Positions 8,170 to 17,219 are shown, numbered from the stretch's first letter. The stretch: DNA of 64,000 bases from Streptomyces varsoviensis (GCF_000718635.1 NZ_JOBF01000001.1:1-64000); one strand, 5' to 3'. Notes: generated from the letters alone by a model not told the origin. Numbers and translations are program-made.

Positions 8170-9129
8170 TCACACCCTCCGCAGGCGCGGAAACGATGGC
8201 ACGGCGGCTACGAACACCAGCGACGTCAACACGAACGGCCACGTGAACGTATGCCCCCCCGACGGCGCGAAGAACGACGTCACCGCCGCCGTCAGAGCCG
8301 TCGCCGCCGCCCCCGCGGCAACGGCGTAGCCGAGGCTCCAGCGGTCGGCGACGATGAAGACGCCGCACACCGCCATCGCCGTGAGCACGGCGTTGTACCC
8401 CATCAGCCCCTGGGCGATCCCGTCGGCGGGGGAGCCCAGCGCCCAGGCGGTGGCGATGCCCACCGCGCTCCCGAGGCAGGCCACCAGCCCCGCGGAGCGA
8501 CTGGCCGCGAAGATGCCGAGAAGGAACAGCAGCCCCACGTACCACTGCGGCATGAAGAAGATCTGGCCGATGTCGGCGAAGAAGGCGTGCCACAGTTGGG
8601 TCCAGCTCAGCGACGTCGCCCCGGTCGCCGGGCGGGTGAGCGCGGTGGTGCCCGCGGCCCCTTCCCACACCCGGTGGAAGCCCGGCGCGGCCATCGTCGT
8701 CGCGCTCGCCACGAGGCAGAACGGGAGGGTGAAGGTCGGCAGGTTCCAGGAGGCCAGCACGTTGGCGAGCGCGGCGGTGACGACGGTCACGACGACGGCG
8801 CCGCCGAGGGCCATGAGGACGGACGAGATCCGGTCGGCCCCGAGGAAGACGGCGCAGCCGGTCGAGACCAGGCAGGCGTTGAACCCTTCGAGCCCGTCCG
8901 CCACCCGCCCCCGGTCGACGCCCAGCAGCCGGGCGGTGGCGGTGCCGACGGCGGTGCCCAGGAGCCCGTAGAGCCCGTACTCCCAGCCGGCGGCGAAGAG
9001 CGCGGCGGCGAAGAAGAGGCCGGTGAGGGCGCTCGGCATGAAGGTGACCTGGCCCTGTCCCTTGAGGACCTCGGTCAGGAACCGGTACGGGGGGATCGGC
9101 ACCCGGTCGGCGCGGGGTGGTTGCTGCAC
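8170..9129 (-). CDS. Urea transporter (UT/Yut family)
   Basis: An integral membrane channel-type urea transporter of 319 residues with about ten hydrophobic segments and the internal two-fold repeat of the family. Landmarks are GLEGFNACLVSTGCAVFLG with NLPTFTLPFCLVA in the first half, and LMGYNAVLTAMAVCGVFI with HTFTWPFVLTSLVF in the second. The start is ATG at 9129 (MQQPPRADRVPIP). Single gene on the minus strand; no urease or urea-amidolyase gene is in the window. Its 3' end meets the intergenic repeat cluster. Confidence 0.9.
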   Translation of the reverse strand: MQQPPRADRVPIPPYRFLTEVLKGQGQVTFMPSALTGLFFAAALFAAGWEYGLYGLLGTAVGTATARLLGVDRGRVADGLEGFNACLVSTGCAVFLGADRISSVLMALGGAVVVTVVTAALANVLASWNLPTFTLPFCLVASATTMAAPGFHRVWEGAAGTTALTRPATGATSLSWTQLWHAFFADIGQIFFMPQWYVGLLFLLGIFAASRSAGLVACLGSAVGIATAWALGSPADGIAQGLMGYNAVLTAMAVCGVFIVADRWSLGYAVAAGAAATALTAAVTSFFAPSGGHTFTWPFVLTSLVFVAAVPSFPRLRRV

Positions 9130-9304
9130 GTTCTTTCTCCGGCGTTACGAGGAGTCGTCCGCCGTGGGATCGCGGCGCGCGACTCCCTTCATACCGGACG
9201 ATCATGGTGCGCCCGCGGCCGTTCGGGTCAACTATGTGTATAGGACAGTAAAATCGTCGGCGGGTGCGGCCGGTGCGGTGGTAGAGGCGCACCCGGCCGG
9301 ATGC

Positions 9305-9321
9305 CTAAGCGCTTGCTCAGC
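9305..9321. promoter_or_regulatory. Operator CTAAGCGCTTGCTCAGC upstream of tetR
   Basis: A 17-base sequence with an AAGCGCTT palindromic core, found identically at 10530-10546 on the far side of the TetR/MaoC pair. Here it lies 67 bases before the regulator start, and about where a -35 element would be for a possible -10 box TATGGT at 9329-9334. The layout fits an autoregulated TetR repressor. The AGCAAGCGCTT shape resembles operators of TetR repressors of lipid catabolism such as KstR2-type sites. Confidence 0.65.
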
Positions 9322-9387
9322 TTCGGGGTATGGTGTCCGTCCGGCCGGTGGAGGGTCCCCGGCCGGAGCCGGGAAGCGGGGCGAGCG

Positions 9388-10011
9388 ATGGACGCCGAGG
9401 CGCAGCGGGGTGAGGAGTGGGCGGACGTCACGCCCGACGCGGCCCGGCGGCTGGTGACCGCCGCCGTGGAGGCGTTCGCCGAGCGCGGCTACCACGCGAC
9501 GACCACCCGTGACATCGCCGGCCGGGCCGGCATGAGCCCGGCCGCGCTCTACATCCACTACAAGACCAAGGAGCAGTTGCTCTACCGGATCAGCAGCGTC
9601 GGCCACCGGCTCGCCCTCGACCTCCTCACCGCCGCGCGGGACGGCGGCGGCACCCCCGTGGAGCGGCTCGCCGAGGCCGTACGCTCCTTCGTCCGCTGGC
9701 ACGCCGAGCACCACACCACCGCCCGCGTCGTCCAGTACGAGCTGGGCGCGCTGGCCGAGGACCACTACGCCGAGATCGTCGCCCTGCGCCGGGGCAGCGA
9801 CGGCGCGGTCCGCTCGATCATCGAGGACGGCGTGCGGTCGGGCGACTTCGATGTGCCGGACATCCCCGGCACGGCGCTCGCGGTCCTCTCCCTCTGCATC
9901 GACGTCGCCCGCTGGTTCAACGCCGACGGCCGGCGCACCCCGGACGAGGTCGGCGCGTTCTACGCGGGCCTCGCGCTGCGGATGGTCGGCGCGGGTACGC
10001 CCGAGCGCTGA
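9388..10011 (+). CDS. TetR/AcrR-family transcriptional regulator
   Basis: A 207-residue regulator. The helix-turn-helix (residues about 15-60) reads RRLVTAAVEAFAERGYHATT, then TRDIAGRAGMSPAALYIHYKTKEQLLYRIS. The C-terminal domain (VERLAEAVRSFVRWHAEHHTTARVVQYELGALAEDHYAEI, in part) is like TetR regulators of fatty-acid and acyl-CoA genes. ATG at 9388 was chosen; upstream in-frame codons cover the operator. It converges with the MaoC gene, leaving only 10 bases between stops. Identical operators at the outer promoters of both genes make it the likely repressor of itself and of the dehydratase. Confidence 0.92.
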   Translation: MDAEAQRGEEWADVTPDAARRLVTAAVEAFAERGYHATTTRDIAGRAGMSPAALYIHYKTKEQLLYRISSVGHRLALDLLTAARDGGGTPVERLAEAVRSFVRWHAEHHTTARVVQYELGALAEDHYAEIVALRRGSDGAVRSIIEDGVRSGDFDVPDIPGTALAVLSLCIDVARWFNADGRRTPDEVGAFYAGLALRMVGAGTPER

Positions 10012-10021
10012 ACCGGTCGTA

Positions 10022-10483
10022 CTACAGATAGAAACGGCTGACGGTCTCCGCGACGCAGGCCGGCTTCGCCTCGCCCTCCCGCTCGATCGTCACCACCGTG
10101 GTGACCTGCACGCCGCCGGTCACCTCGGCCACCTCGGCGACGCGCGCCGAGGCGCGCAGCCGGGAGCCGACCGGCACGGGGGAGGGGAAGCGGACCTTGT
10201 TGGTGCCGTAGTTGACGCCCATCTTGATGTTCTCGACCCGCATCACCCGCGGTACGAGCGAGGGCAGCAGCGACAGGGTCAGATAGCCGTGCGCGATGGT
10301 CGCCCCGAACGGGCCGCCCGCCGCCCGCTCCGGGTCCACGTGGATCCACTGATGGTCGCCCGTCGCCTCCGCGAACAGATCGATCCGCTTCTGGTCGATC
10401 TCCAGCCAGTCGCTGGGGCCCAGCTCCTCGCCGACGGCGGCGCGCAGTTCGTCGAGCGAGGTGAAGATCCGGGGCTCCGCCAT
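10022..10483 (-). CDS. MaoC-family (R)-specific enoyl-CoA hydratase/dehydratase
   Basis: A 153-residue hot-dog-fold protein that hydrates or dehydrates acyl-CoA (or a related thioester). The hydratase 2 motif is clear: FAEATGDHQWIHVDPERAA, then GPFGATIAHGYLTLSL, containing the catalytic Asp and His. Start choice: ATG at 10483 (MAEPRIFTSLDEL) has GGGAGG eight bases upstream; an ATG at 10507 in the same frame lacks such a site. Upstream lies an operator shared with the convergent TetR gene. Confidence 0.93.
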   Translation of the reverse strand: MAEPRIFTSLDELRAAVGEELGPSDWLEIDQKRIDLFAEATGDHQWIHVDPERAAGGPFGATIAHGYLTLSLLPSLVPRVMRVENIKMGVNYGTNKVRFPSPVPVGSRLRASARVAEVAEVTGGVQVTTVVTIEREGEAKPACVAETVSRFYL

Positions 10484-10529
10484 GATCGTGGCCTCCCAAG
10501 CAGTCATCAGCAGTCGAGACGGACAATGT

Positions 10530-10546
10530 CTAAGCGCTTGCTCAGC
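10530..10546. promoter_or_regulatory. Operator CTAAGCGCTTGCTCAGC upstream of maoC-like gene
   Basis: Exact 17-base copy of the sequence at 9305-9321. It sits 47 bases upstream of the MaoC-family start on the minus strand and 180 bases upstream of the divergent DUF4190 gene. Exact duplication around a TetR gene and its neighbour is strong circumstantial evidence for a common repressor. Confidence 0.65.
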
Positions 10547-10726
10547 ATGGTTCGCGAGCGCGCCCCTGTCAACGCGTGCGTCGCGTCATCGGCGGTGGTG
10601 AGCGGCGGTTCCGTCACCCCGCATCATTGCCCCGATGACGGGCACCCGCGTGGACGGACGACCGTCTTGTTCCGAAAACCCGAGAAACCAGCTCAGGACC
10701 AAGAAACCACCACAGGAGAGGCAGAG

Positions 10727-11149
10727 ATGGCTGACGAGCCAGGCAAGCCCGGCAACGCGCACGGACCGCGGGGCGGGTCCGGTGACCCCTGGGGAGCGCC
10801 GGGCGAAGGGCGGCCGGGGCCTCGCCCGTACGGCGGCTCCGGCACGCTGCCGCATTACGCGCCCGGCCCCGGGGCCGGTCCCGGAGCCGGCTACGGCTGG
10901 CAGCCCCCGCTGCCCAGCGGCCAGGCGACGGCGTCCATGGTGCTCGGCATCCTCGGGCTGCTGATCCTGCCCGTGATCCTGCCGGTCATCGCGTTGTGCC
11001 TCGGGATCTCCGCACGGCGCAAGGCGGACCGGGGAGAGGCGGGCGGACGCGGCCAGGCGGTCGCCGGGATCGTCCTCGGCATCATCGGCTGCGCGTTCGC
11101 GGCGCTCGGCGTCATCATCATCGTGGCCTCGGCGATCGGCGGCGCCTGA
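10727..11149 (+). CDS. DUF4190 membrane protein
   Basis: A 140-residue protein with a Pro/Gly-rich cytoplasmic-type N-terminus (about 1-60, with GSGTLPHYAPGPGAGPGAGYG) and two transmembrane helices: ASMVLGILGLLILPVILPVI (about 65-90) and AVAGIVLGIIGCAFAALGVI (about 103-130). The helices are separated by a basic loop SARRKADRGEAGGRG. This is the DUF4190 architecture, common and of unknown function in actinobacteria. ATG at 10727 has AGGAG eight bases upstream. A longer in-frame extension is not preceded by a ribosome site. Confidence 0.85.
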   Translation: MADEPGKPGNAHGPRGGSGDPWGAPGEGRPGPRPYGGSGTLPHYAPGPGAGPGAGYGWQPPLPSGQATASMVLGILGLLILPVILPVIALCLGISARRKADRGEAGGRGQAVAGIVLGIIGCAFAALGVIIIVASAIGGA

Positions 11150-11453
11150 TCGCCTGAGCGCCTGATCGCTCGCGGTTCGCTGTTCCGGGTCGCGCCGGCG
11201 GTTCGCTCGTTCCGGGGCGCGCTCGCGGTTCGCCGCCCCCGGGGCGCGGTCCGGCGGCCGGCCGGTGCGGGGCCTCCCCCTCGGAGCCCCGCCGCCGACA
11301 ACATCCCGGAACATCCCGGCCGACGAGCGGAGGAACGCACGGCTCCCCGCGCCATCGCGGGAGTCGGCCTCCCTCAGTCCCTCAGTCCCTCAAGGACCTC
11401 TCAGGACCCATCCGGACCTTCAGGGGAGGGCTCCTCGGAACCCAGCGGGCCCC
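11150..11453. other. Intergenic region with short direct repeats
   Basis: About 300 bases between two convergent genes. It holds repeated short words rather than a gene: CGCGGTTCGC-type words three times between about 11170 and 11240, ACATCCCGG twice near 11300-11320, and CTCAGTCC twice near 11384-11397. No protein-like frame or strong U-tailed terminator was seen. Confidence 0.5.
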
Positions 11454-12065
11454 TCACACACCCGCGTAACGCCGTTCGAAGCGCGGCCGACGGGCCATGG
11501 ACAGCGCCTCCGGAGTCAGTACGGACAGCGGCACGACCACGCCGCACGTCGCGCAGACCGGGCCCGACAGCGGGTAGCGCTCCAGGTCGTCGCGCCATTC
11601 GATGGGGCCTTGCGAGCAGATCGGGCAGTCGTCGCCGGGGCCCGACTCCATGGCGGTGATCATGCGGCGCAGCACATCGGCCAGGCGCGCCGTCGGGTGG
11701 TGCAGGGGCGTCGCGCACGGCACTATGTCGCACCCGCCCCACGTGCGGCGGTGCCATTCGTCGATGGCGCTCGGCTGCCGGATGCCGTCGTGCTTCTCGC
11801 GCCGCCGCCGCTCCGCGAACTCGGCCTCGTAGGCGAGCCAGACCGCCCGGGCCTCCTCCAACTCCTCCAGCGCGATGATCAGCCGGGCCGGGTCGGGGCC
11901 GCGGTCGTCGGGGGCCAGCCCGGCACGGGCGCACAGGTGGTGCCAGGTGGCCCGGTGGCCATAGGGGGCGAATCGTTCGAGGCATTTACGCAGTGACGTC
12001 CGTCGCAGCGCCGTGCTGTTGCGTGGATTGCGCACTTCTCGTGCGAGCGCTCTGAAACCGGCCAA
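11454..12065 (-). CDS. Hypothetical protein with C-terminal Cys-pair (zinc-ribbon-like) motif
   Basis: No function recognised. The protein has a basic, helical N-terminal half (LRKCLERFAPYGHRATWHHLCARAGL), a central acidic helix (IIALEELEEARAVWLAYEAEFAERRR), and a C-terminal CPIC and CATC pair about 30 residues apart that could bind zinc. Start choice: TTG at 12065 (LAGFRALAREVR) is preceded by GGAGG with eight-base spacing and gives 203 residues. The frame stays open to an ATG at 12188, which would give 244 residues but lacks a good site and crowds the divergent acylase promoter. Codon use is typical of a real Streptomyces gene. Confidence 0.65.
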   Translation of the reverse strand: MAGFRALAREVRNPRNSTALRRTSLRKCLERFAPYGHRATWHHLCARAGLAPDDRGPDPARLIIALEELEEARAVWLAYEAEFAERRRREKHDGIRQPSAIDEWHRRTWGGCDIVPCATPLHHPTARLADVLRRMITAMESGPGDDCPICSQGPIEWRDDLERYPLSGPVCATCGVVVPLSVLTPEALSMARRPRFERRYAGV

Positions 12066-12248
12066 TGCTCCCACCTCCGACAAGCGGACTCGGACCGTTG
12101 TGGAATGGACGTGTACCGAGGCCGATCCGTTCCATCCGGCTTGCGGCCGACCAAGTTGTGAGGATTTGGAAAGGTGACGGGAGTTCACCTTCCGGCCCGT
12201 TCGTACCGGCGGTAACGTCCGCCGCGACGGTCACCGGGAGGAGCGGGA

Positions 12249-15098
12249 ATGCGACGGCGCATCGGCACACTCAGAACCACCGCGACCGCGGCGCTGCTGG
12301 CGCTCGGCGCGGCCCTCGTCGCCCCGGCCGCGCAGGCGGCCCCGGCACCGGCCCGTACCGGCGCGGCGAGAGCCCCGGCGCGGGCCTCGGCGCAAACCAC
12401 CGCCGACGACTACTGCGGGGGCCAGTGCGGCGACATCCTGCCGCCCGGCGAGAACGGCAACGCCACGCTCGTCGAGATCCTCGGCAACCGCGCCTTCGGC
12501 ACCCACCCCGAGCACAGCACCGACCAGCTCGGCCCGTACGCCGACCTCGCCGGCGGCTACCGCTCGCTGACCGACGACAAGCTGCGCGACTTCTTCAACG
12601 ACGCCTCCTTCGGCGTGCGGAAGGAGAACGTCGCCAAGGTCGACAGGCCCCGCGACGACGTCACGATCACCCGCGACAAGCAGACCGGCGTCCCGCACAT
12701 CCAGGGCACCACCCGGTACGGCACCGAGTACGGCGCGGGCTACGCGGCCGGCCAGGACCGACTCTGGCTCATGGACCTCTTCCGCCACGTCGGCCGCGGC
12801 GAACTCACCCCCTTTGCCGGTGGCGCCCCCGCCAACCAGGGCCTTGAGCAGCAGTTCTGGCGCATCGCCCCGTACACCGAGAAGGACCTCCAGGCCCAGG
12901 TCGACAAGATCGCCGCCAGCGGGCCGCGCGGCGAGCAGGCCATGAAGGACGCGCAGGCGTACGTCGACGGCGTCAACGCCTACCGGCAGCAGTCCAAGGA
13001 CGGCCGGTACTTCCCCGGCGAATACGTCCTCACCGGCCACATCGACGCCATCACCAACAAGGGCGAGATCGCCCCCTTCACCCTCACCGACCTCATCGCC
13101 CTCGCCTCCGTCGTGGGCGGGCTCTTCGGCAACGGCGGAGGGGGCGAGGTGCAGTCCGCGCTCTCCCTGCTCGCCGCGCAGAAGCGGTACGGGGTCTCCG
13201 AGGGCACCAAGGTCTGGGAATCCTTCCGCGAGCGCAACGACCCCGAGGCCGTGCAGACCCTGCACGACGGCCAGAGCTTCCCGTACGCGGGCAAGCCCGA
13301 GCACCCCAAGGGCGCGGCCCTGCCCGACGCCGGCTCGGTCACGGAAGAACCGCTGGTCTACGACCGTACGGGCGCGGCGGCCGCCGGCAAACCCGCGAAG
13401 ACCCCGGTCGACGCGCCGAAGAGGCTCAGGCCCGCGCAGGGCATGTTCGACAAGGGCGTGCCCCCCGGCGACCTGTTCGGCAAGCGGCACGGCATGTCCA
13501 ACGCCCTGCTCGTCTCCGGCAAGCACACCGCCGGCGGCCACCCCGTCGCCGTCTTCGGCCCGCAGACCGGCTACTTCGCCCCGCAGCTCCTGATGCTCCA
13601 GGAGATCCAGGGCCCCGGCATCAGCGCGCGGGGCGCGTCCTTCGCGGGCGTGAGCATGTACGTCGAGCTGGGGCGCGGCGCGGACTACGCGTGGAGCGCC
13701 ACGTCCGCGGCCCAGGACATCACCGACACCTACGCCGTCGACCTCTGCGAGCCGGGCGGCGGCACCCCCACGGAGCGCTCCGAGCACTACCTCTTCCGCG
13801 GCACGTGCCTCCCCATGGAGAAGCTGGAGCACACCAACTCCTGGAAGCCGACCGTCGCGGACTCCACCGCCGCCGGCTCGTACCGCATGCGGGTGCTGCG
13901 CACCGAGTACGGCACCGTCACCCACCGCGCGAAGGTCGACGGCAAGCCCGTCGCCTACACCGCGCTGCGCTCCACCTACCGGCACGAGGCCGACTCCATC
14001 ATCGGCTTCCAGATGCTCAACGACCCCGGCTACGTACGCGACGCCGCGTCCTTCCAGAGCGCGGCCGACCACATCGGCTACGCCTTCAACTGGTTCTACG
14101 CGGACGCGCGGCAGACCGCCTACTTCAACAGCGGCCTCAACCCCGTGCGCAACCCCGACGTGGACCCGTCGCTGCCCGTCAAGGCGGAGCGGGCGTACGA
14201 GTGGAAGGGGTTCGACCCGGCGGGCAACACGGCCGACTACACCCCGGCGAGGGAACACCCCAACGACATCGACCAGGACTACTACATCTCATGGAACAAC
14301 CGGCAGTCGGATGACTACGCCTCGGCCGGCTTCGCGGCGGGCTCGGTGCACCGCGCCGACCTCCTCGACGACCGGGTGCGGGCGCTCGTGGCCGACGGCG
14401 GGGTGACCCGCGCCTCCCTGACGCGCGCCATGGAGGACGCGGCGGTGACGGACCTGCGGGGCGAGGACGTGCTGCCGGACCTGCTCAAGGTCCTGCGGTC
14501 GGCGCCCGTCACCGACCCGCAACTCTCCTCCGTCATCCAAGAGCTGGAGTCCTGGCGCGCGGACGGCGCGGAGCGCCACGAGACCACGCCGGGCTCGCAC
14601 ACCTACGCGCACGCCGACGCCGTACGGACCATGGACGCCTGGTGGCCGCTGCTGGTACGGGCCGCCTTCGAGCCGGGGCTCGGCGGCGACCTCTACCAGG
14701 CCCTCCAGGCCAATGCCGCCATCGACGAATCCCCCTCCGCCGGCCACGGCCCCACCGGCTCCCACGCCGGCTCGGCCTTCCTCACCGGCTGGTGGAGCTA
14801 CGTCGACAAGGACCTGCGCTCCGTACTCGGCCAACAGGTCAAGGGCCCCCTGGCCAAGCGGTACTGCGGCGACGGCGACCTCGCCGCCTGCCGCACCACC
14901 CTCCTCGACACCCTCCGCCAGGCCGCCTCCCAACCCGCCGACAAGGTCTACCCGGGCGACGACACCTGCAAGGCCGGCGACCAGTGGTGCGCCGACGCCA
15001 TCATCCAACGCCCCATCGGCGGCCTCACCCACCACCCCATCTCCTGGCAGAACCGCCCTACCTACCAACAAGTAGTCGAATTCCCCACCCACCGCTGA
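12249..15098 (+). CDS. Secreted penicillin-acylase-family protein (peptidase S45, Ntn hydrolase)
   Basis: A 949-residue exported amidohydrolase of the penicillin acylase family, which hydrolyses amide bonds such as acyl-homoserine lactones, beta-lactam side chains or lipopeptide acyl groups. The N-terminus is a signal peptide (RRR, then a hydrophobic stretch LLALGAALVAPAAQA). The alpha-chain region includes DKQTGVPHIQGTT and GYAAGQDRLWLMDLFRHVGRG. After a linker, the N-terminal nucleophile Ser417 lies in RHGMSNALLVSG, where autocatalytic cleavage would create the beta chain. FGPQTGYFAPQ and SMYVELGRGADYAWSATS follow. GGGAGGAG precedes the ATG. Substrate unknown. It is somewhat longer than classical acylases. 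Confidence 0.9.
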   Translation: MRRRIGTLRTTATAALLALGAALVAPAAQAAPAPARTGAARAPARASAQTTADDYCGGQCGDILPPGENGNATLVEILGNRAFGTHPEHSTDQLGPYADLAGGYRSLTDDKLRDFFNDASFGVRKENVAKVDRPRDDVTITRDKQTGVPHIQGTTRYGTEYGAGYAAGQDRLWLMDLFRHVGRGELTPFAGGAPANQGLEQQFWRIAPYTEKDLQAQVDKIAASGPRGEQAMKDAQAYVDGVNAYRQQSKDGRYFPGEYVLTGHIDAITNKGEIAPFTLTDLIALASVVGGLFGNGGGGEVQSALSLLAAQKRYGVSEGTKVWESFRERNDPEAVQTLHDGQSFPYAGKPEHPKGAALPDAGSVTEEPLVYDRTGAAAAGKPAKTPVDAPKRLRPAQGMFDKGVPPGDLFGKRHGMSNALLVSGKHTAGGHPVAVFGPQTGYFAPQLLMLQEIQGPGISARGASFAGVSMYVELGRGADYAWSATSAAQDITDTYAVDLCEPGGGTPTERSEHYLFRGTCLPMEKLEHTNSWKPTVADSTAAGSYRMRVLRTEYGTVTHRAKVDGKPVAYTALRSTYRHEADSIIGFQMLNDPGYVRDAASFQSAADHIGYAFNWFYADARQTAYFNSGLNPVRNPDVDPSLPVKAERAYEWKGFDPAGNTADYTPAREHPNDIDQDYYISWNNRQSDDYASAGFAAGSVHRADLLDDRVRALVADGGVTRASLTRAMEDAAVTDLRGEDVLPDLLKVLRSAPVTDPQLSSVIQELESWRADGAERHETTPGSHTYAHADAVRTMDAWWPLLVRAAFEPGLGGDLYQALQANAAIDESPSAGHGPTGSHAGSAFLTGWWSYVDKDLRSVLGQQVKGPLAKRYCGDGDLAACRTTLLDTLRQAASQPADKVYPGDDTCKAGDQWCADAIIQRPIGGLTHHPISWQNRPTYQQVVEFPTHR

Positions 15099-15117
15099 CC
15101 CCCGGCACACAACCGGC

Positions 15118-15131
15118 GGGGGCCGGCCCCC
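15118..15131 (+). terminator. GC-rich palindrome after the acylase gene
   Basis: GGGGGCCGGCCCCC is a perfect 14-base palindrome starting 20 bases after the stop of the acylase gene, with flanking ACCGG and CCGGT that lengthen the pairing. There is no U-tract, as is usual in Streptomyces, so terminator activity is inferred from position and stability. Confidence 0.4.
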
Positions 15132-15298
15132 GGTGAAGCCGGCCGCGGTTTCCGCGCAGCTACGCGGCGGCCGGTGCCGAGCCCCGTGCTCCGAGCCCTG
15201 TTTATGCCAACACGCGCATAGTCCCCTCCGTGCATGGACGGCCGGCCCCCCGCTTCCGTACGGTCAGTGCACCACTCGCAGAACCAGGGGGTTGCGTC

Positions 15299-15517
15299 AT
15301 GGCACGTGCGGAACTGGCCAGGCTCACCGGCGTGGACGAGAACGGCAACGGGGGACCGTGCGGACAAGGCGATTGCCCCAACGTCTACCGCACCGCATCT
15401 GGTTCGTTCGTTTTTCAGGGCGAGGTGTCCGACGCGTTTCAGCCTCCTACGGGGGAAGGGCTCGTCGAGGTTCCTGAGGCCGTGCTGAGGGAGGCCTTCC
15501 GTGTTCTTGGATGGTGA
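15299..15517 (+). CDS. Small hypothetical protein of an XRE/DUF6879 module
   Basis: A 72-residue protein with a conserved-looking core DENGNGGPCGQGDCPNVYRT and a GSFVFQGEVSD segment; two Cys residues sit in PCGQGDCP. No known domain recognised. ATG at 15299 follows AGGGGG. Its 3' end overlaps the DUF6879 gene start by 17 bases, so the two are translated from one message. Such small proteins commonly precede DUF6879 genes in Streptomyces. Confidence 0.75.
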   Translation: MARAELARLTGVDENGNGGPCGQGDCPNVYRTASGSFVFQGEVSDAFQPPTGEGLVEVPEAVLREAFRVLGW

Positions 15518-15998
15518 CGCGTGGGCGGCCAAGTTCCGGGAATTCCAGACGGAAGCCTGGCGCCTTGAGACGCTGCCTCAATACCTCATGCCGCAGGAGG
15601 CGGAGGAGTTCACGGCGTTCAAGGAGGGAGCACGGTTCCCCGGCCCGTACGAGGACTCGTGGATTCGGATGGTCCGTGCCCGTTCCATCGGGCGCGTGCA
15701 TATCGTGGCCCGACCGCTGAGTGACTACCTGCGGTTCGAGTTCGAACGCTACTACCGGCATCAGGCGCCGGCAGGGGAAGACATCCGCATCCTCGACATC
15801 ACGGAGCGGGAGAACCCTCTTCCTGATGTTCAGGACTTCTGGATGTTCGATCACTCCGTCATCGTGCTCATGCACTACCAGCCGGATGGGAAACAGATCA
15901 GCCGGGAGCTGTACGAGGGGGACCCCGCCCCCTTCATCGAATACCAGCGGATCGCCAAGAACGAGTCCGTGCCTTTTCTGGAGTACGTGCGGGAGTGA
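15501..15998 (+). CDS. DUF6879-family protein
   Basis: A 165-residue protein of the actinobacterial DUF6879 family. It begins MFLDGDAWAAKFREFQTEAWRLETLPQY (from GTG 15501), with a central RPLSDYLRFEFERYY and the WMFDHSVIVLMHY motif near the end. The function is unknown; members sit beside XRE-DUF5753 regulators. It overlaps the preceding small gene, and its stop overlaps the GTG of the XRE gene (GTGA), so the three are translationally coupled. GC content is visibly lower than in the neighbouring metabolic genes. Confidence 0.85.
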   Translation: MFLDGDAWAAKFREFQTEAWRLETLPQYLMPQEAEEFTAFKEGARFPGPYEDSWIRMVRARSIGRVHIVARPLSDYLRFEFERYYRHQAPAGEDIRILDITERENPLPDVQDFWMFDHSVIVLMHYQPDGKQISRELYEGDPAPFIEYQRIAKNESVPFLEYVRE

Positions 15999-16828
15999 CG
16001 TTCGGGCCGGAGGAGCTGGGGCAGTCGGCGCATGAGCTGGCTGCCCTGCTGAAGCATTTGCGCAAGTCGGCCGAGCTGCCGGGTGAGCGGCTGGCCCGGC
16101 GCTGCAACATGTCTCAGTCCAAAATCAGCCGGATCGAGAATGGCCGAGTGCGGCCGTCGCTCGTGGATGTGGAGCGGATCCTCAGGGCATTGGACGCGCC
16201 ACACACGCTGGTGGCGGAAGCCATGGCGCTCGCGCGGATCGCCAACACGGGGTGGCAGGACTCCAGGAACCTCCGCAGGAAGGGCCTGGACAAGAAGCAG
16301 TCGGAGCTGGCGGGACTGGAGAACTCCTCGACGGATCTCCGGTACTTCCTGCTCTCGATGATCACCGGCCTCTTGTCCACTCCGGAATACATCCGGGCCA
16401 GTCTCGCCCACATCAGCGGTGACCACAGCGCCACGGTGGCCCGCAAGGTGCAGCGCCAGGAAGTCCTTTACGACACGTCGAAGCGGTTCTTCTTCCTCCT
16501 CACCGAGCAGGCCGCCAGGTCCCCCCTGGTTCCCCGGCAGGCCATGGCCGTGCAGATCGACCGACTGGCTTCCCTCACTCACCTGCCGAATGTGCGCCTA
16601 GGCGTGCTTCCCATGGAAACCAGGCTGCCCGGCAACCCGCTCAACACGTTCACGGTGTACGACGAACGGATAGCCACGGCCGAACTTTCGGCCGGCGTCA
16701 TGGTGTTCCGTGATCCCAGAGATGTCCGCGGTTATCTGAACGAGTTCATGGCCTACGAGGAACTGGCGCTGTTCGATGAGAGCGCGAGGGGAAAGCTGAG
16801 GGACTGGGCGGCCGCATTTCGGGCCTGA
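15995..16828 (+). CDS. XRE-family helix-turn-helix regulator with DUF5753 (Scr1) domain
   Basis: A 277-residue DNA-binding regulator. Residues about 10-70 are an XRE/Cro helix-turn-helix (LKHLRKSAELPGERLARRCNMSQSKISRIENGR), followed by the DUF5753 domain (YFLLSMITGLLSTPEYIRA ... LTHLPNVRLGVLPMETRLPGNPLNTFTVYDE). This is the WhiJ-like architecture that Streptomyces carries in many copies, each usually beside a small DUF397 protein; known members influence development. The GTG at 15995 overlaps the upstream TGA by four bases. A DUF397 gene follows at 16975. Confidence 0.93.
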   Translation: MTFGPEELGQSAHELAALLKHLRKSAELPGERLARRCNMSQSKISRIENGRVRPSLVDVERILRALDAPHTLVAEAMALARIANTGWQDSRNLRRKGLDKKQSELAGLENSSTDLRYFLLSMITGLLSTPEYIRASLAHISGDHSATVARKVQRQEVLYDTSKRFFFLLTEQAARSPLVPRQAMAVQIDRLASLTHLPNVRLGVLPMETRLPGNPLNTFTVYDERIATAELSAGVMVFRDPRDVRGYLNEFMAYEELALFDESARGKLRDWAAAFRA

Positions 16829-16974
16829 TCCGTTCGTGATCTTTAGTCCAAGGCGAGCATAGTGCTGGCTCCCTTGGGCCGGTGCCCCAAGAATCGTCCT
16901 CGTCGACCGACTCGGTGGTCGCCGCAAGGAATGCGGTTCGGTCTTCACAATTGACCTCACTGAAAGGCACGCCC

Positions 16975-17196
16975 ATGCCCGAAATCGACCTGTACAGCCT
17001 CCCTCTCCAAGGAGACGAATTCTTCAAGGCCTGCGGAGGCCCTTGCACCGAAGGGTGCGTGACTCTCTCCCGTGTCGCCGAGGACAGGTGGGCGCTGGGA
17101 GACAGCAAGCGCCCTGACATGACGCCGTTGCGTTTCTCCACCGCCGAACTGAACGCGGCCGGTATCGACCCGGCCCGCTTCACCGTGCCGGTCTGA
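16975..17196 (+). CDS. DUF397-family small protein
   Basis: A 73-residue protein whose second half carries the DUF397 pattern: CTEGCVTLSRVAEDRWALGDSKRPDMTPLRFSTAEL. DUF397 proteins are acidic partners of XRE-DUF5753 regulators (as in whiJ-like gene pairs) and are thought to counter them. It is 146 bases downstream of the XRE gene with its own possible promoter region, so it may be expressed separately. A hairpin follows the gene. Confidence 0.85.
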   Translation: MPEIDLYSLPLQGDEFFKACGGPCTEGCVTLSRVAEDRWALGDSKRPDMTPLRFSTAELNAAGIDPARFTVPV

Positions 17197-17219
17197 CCGG
17201 CCTTTCGTCGACCGGCGGC

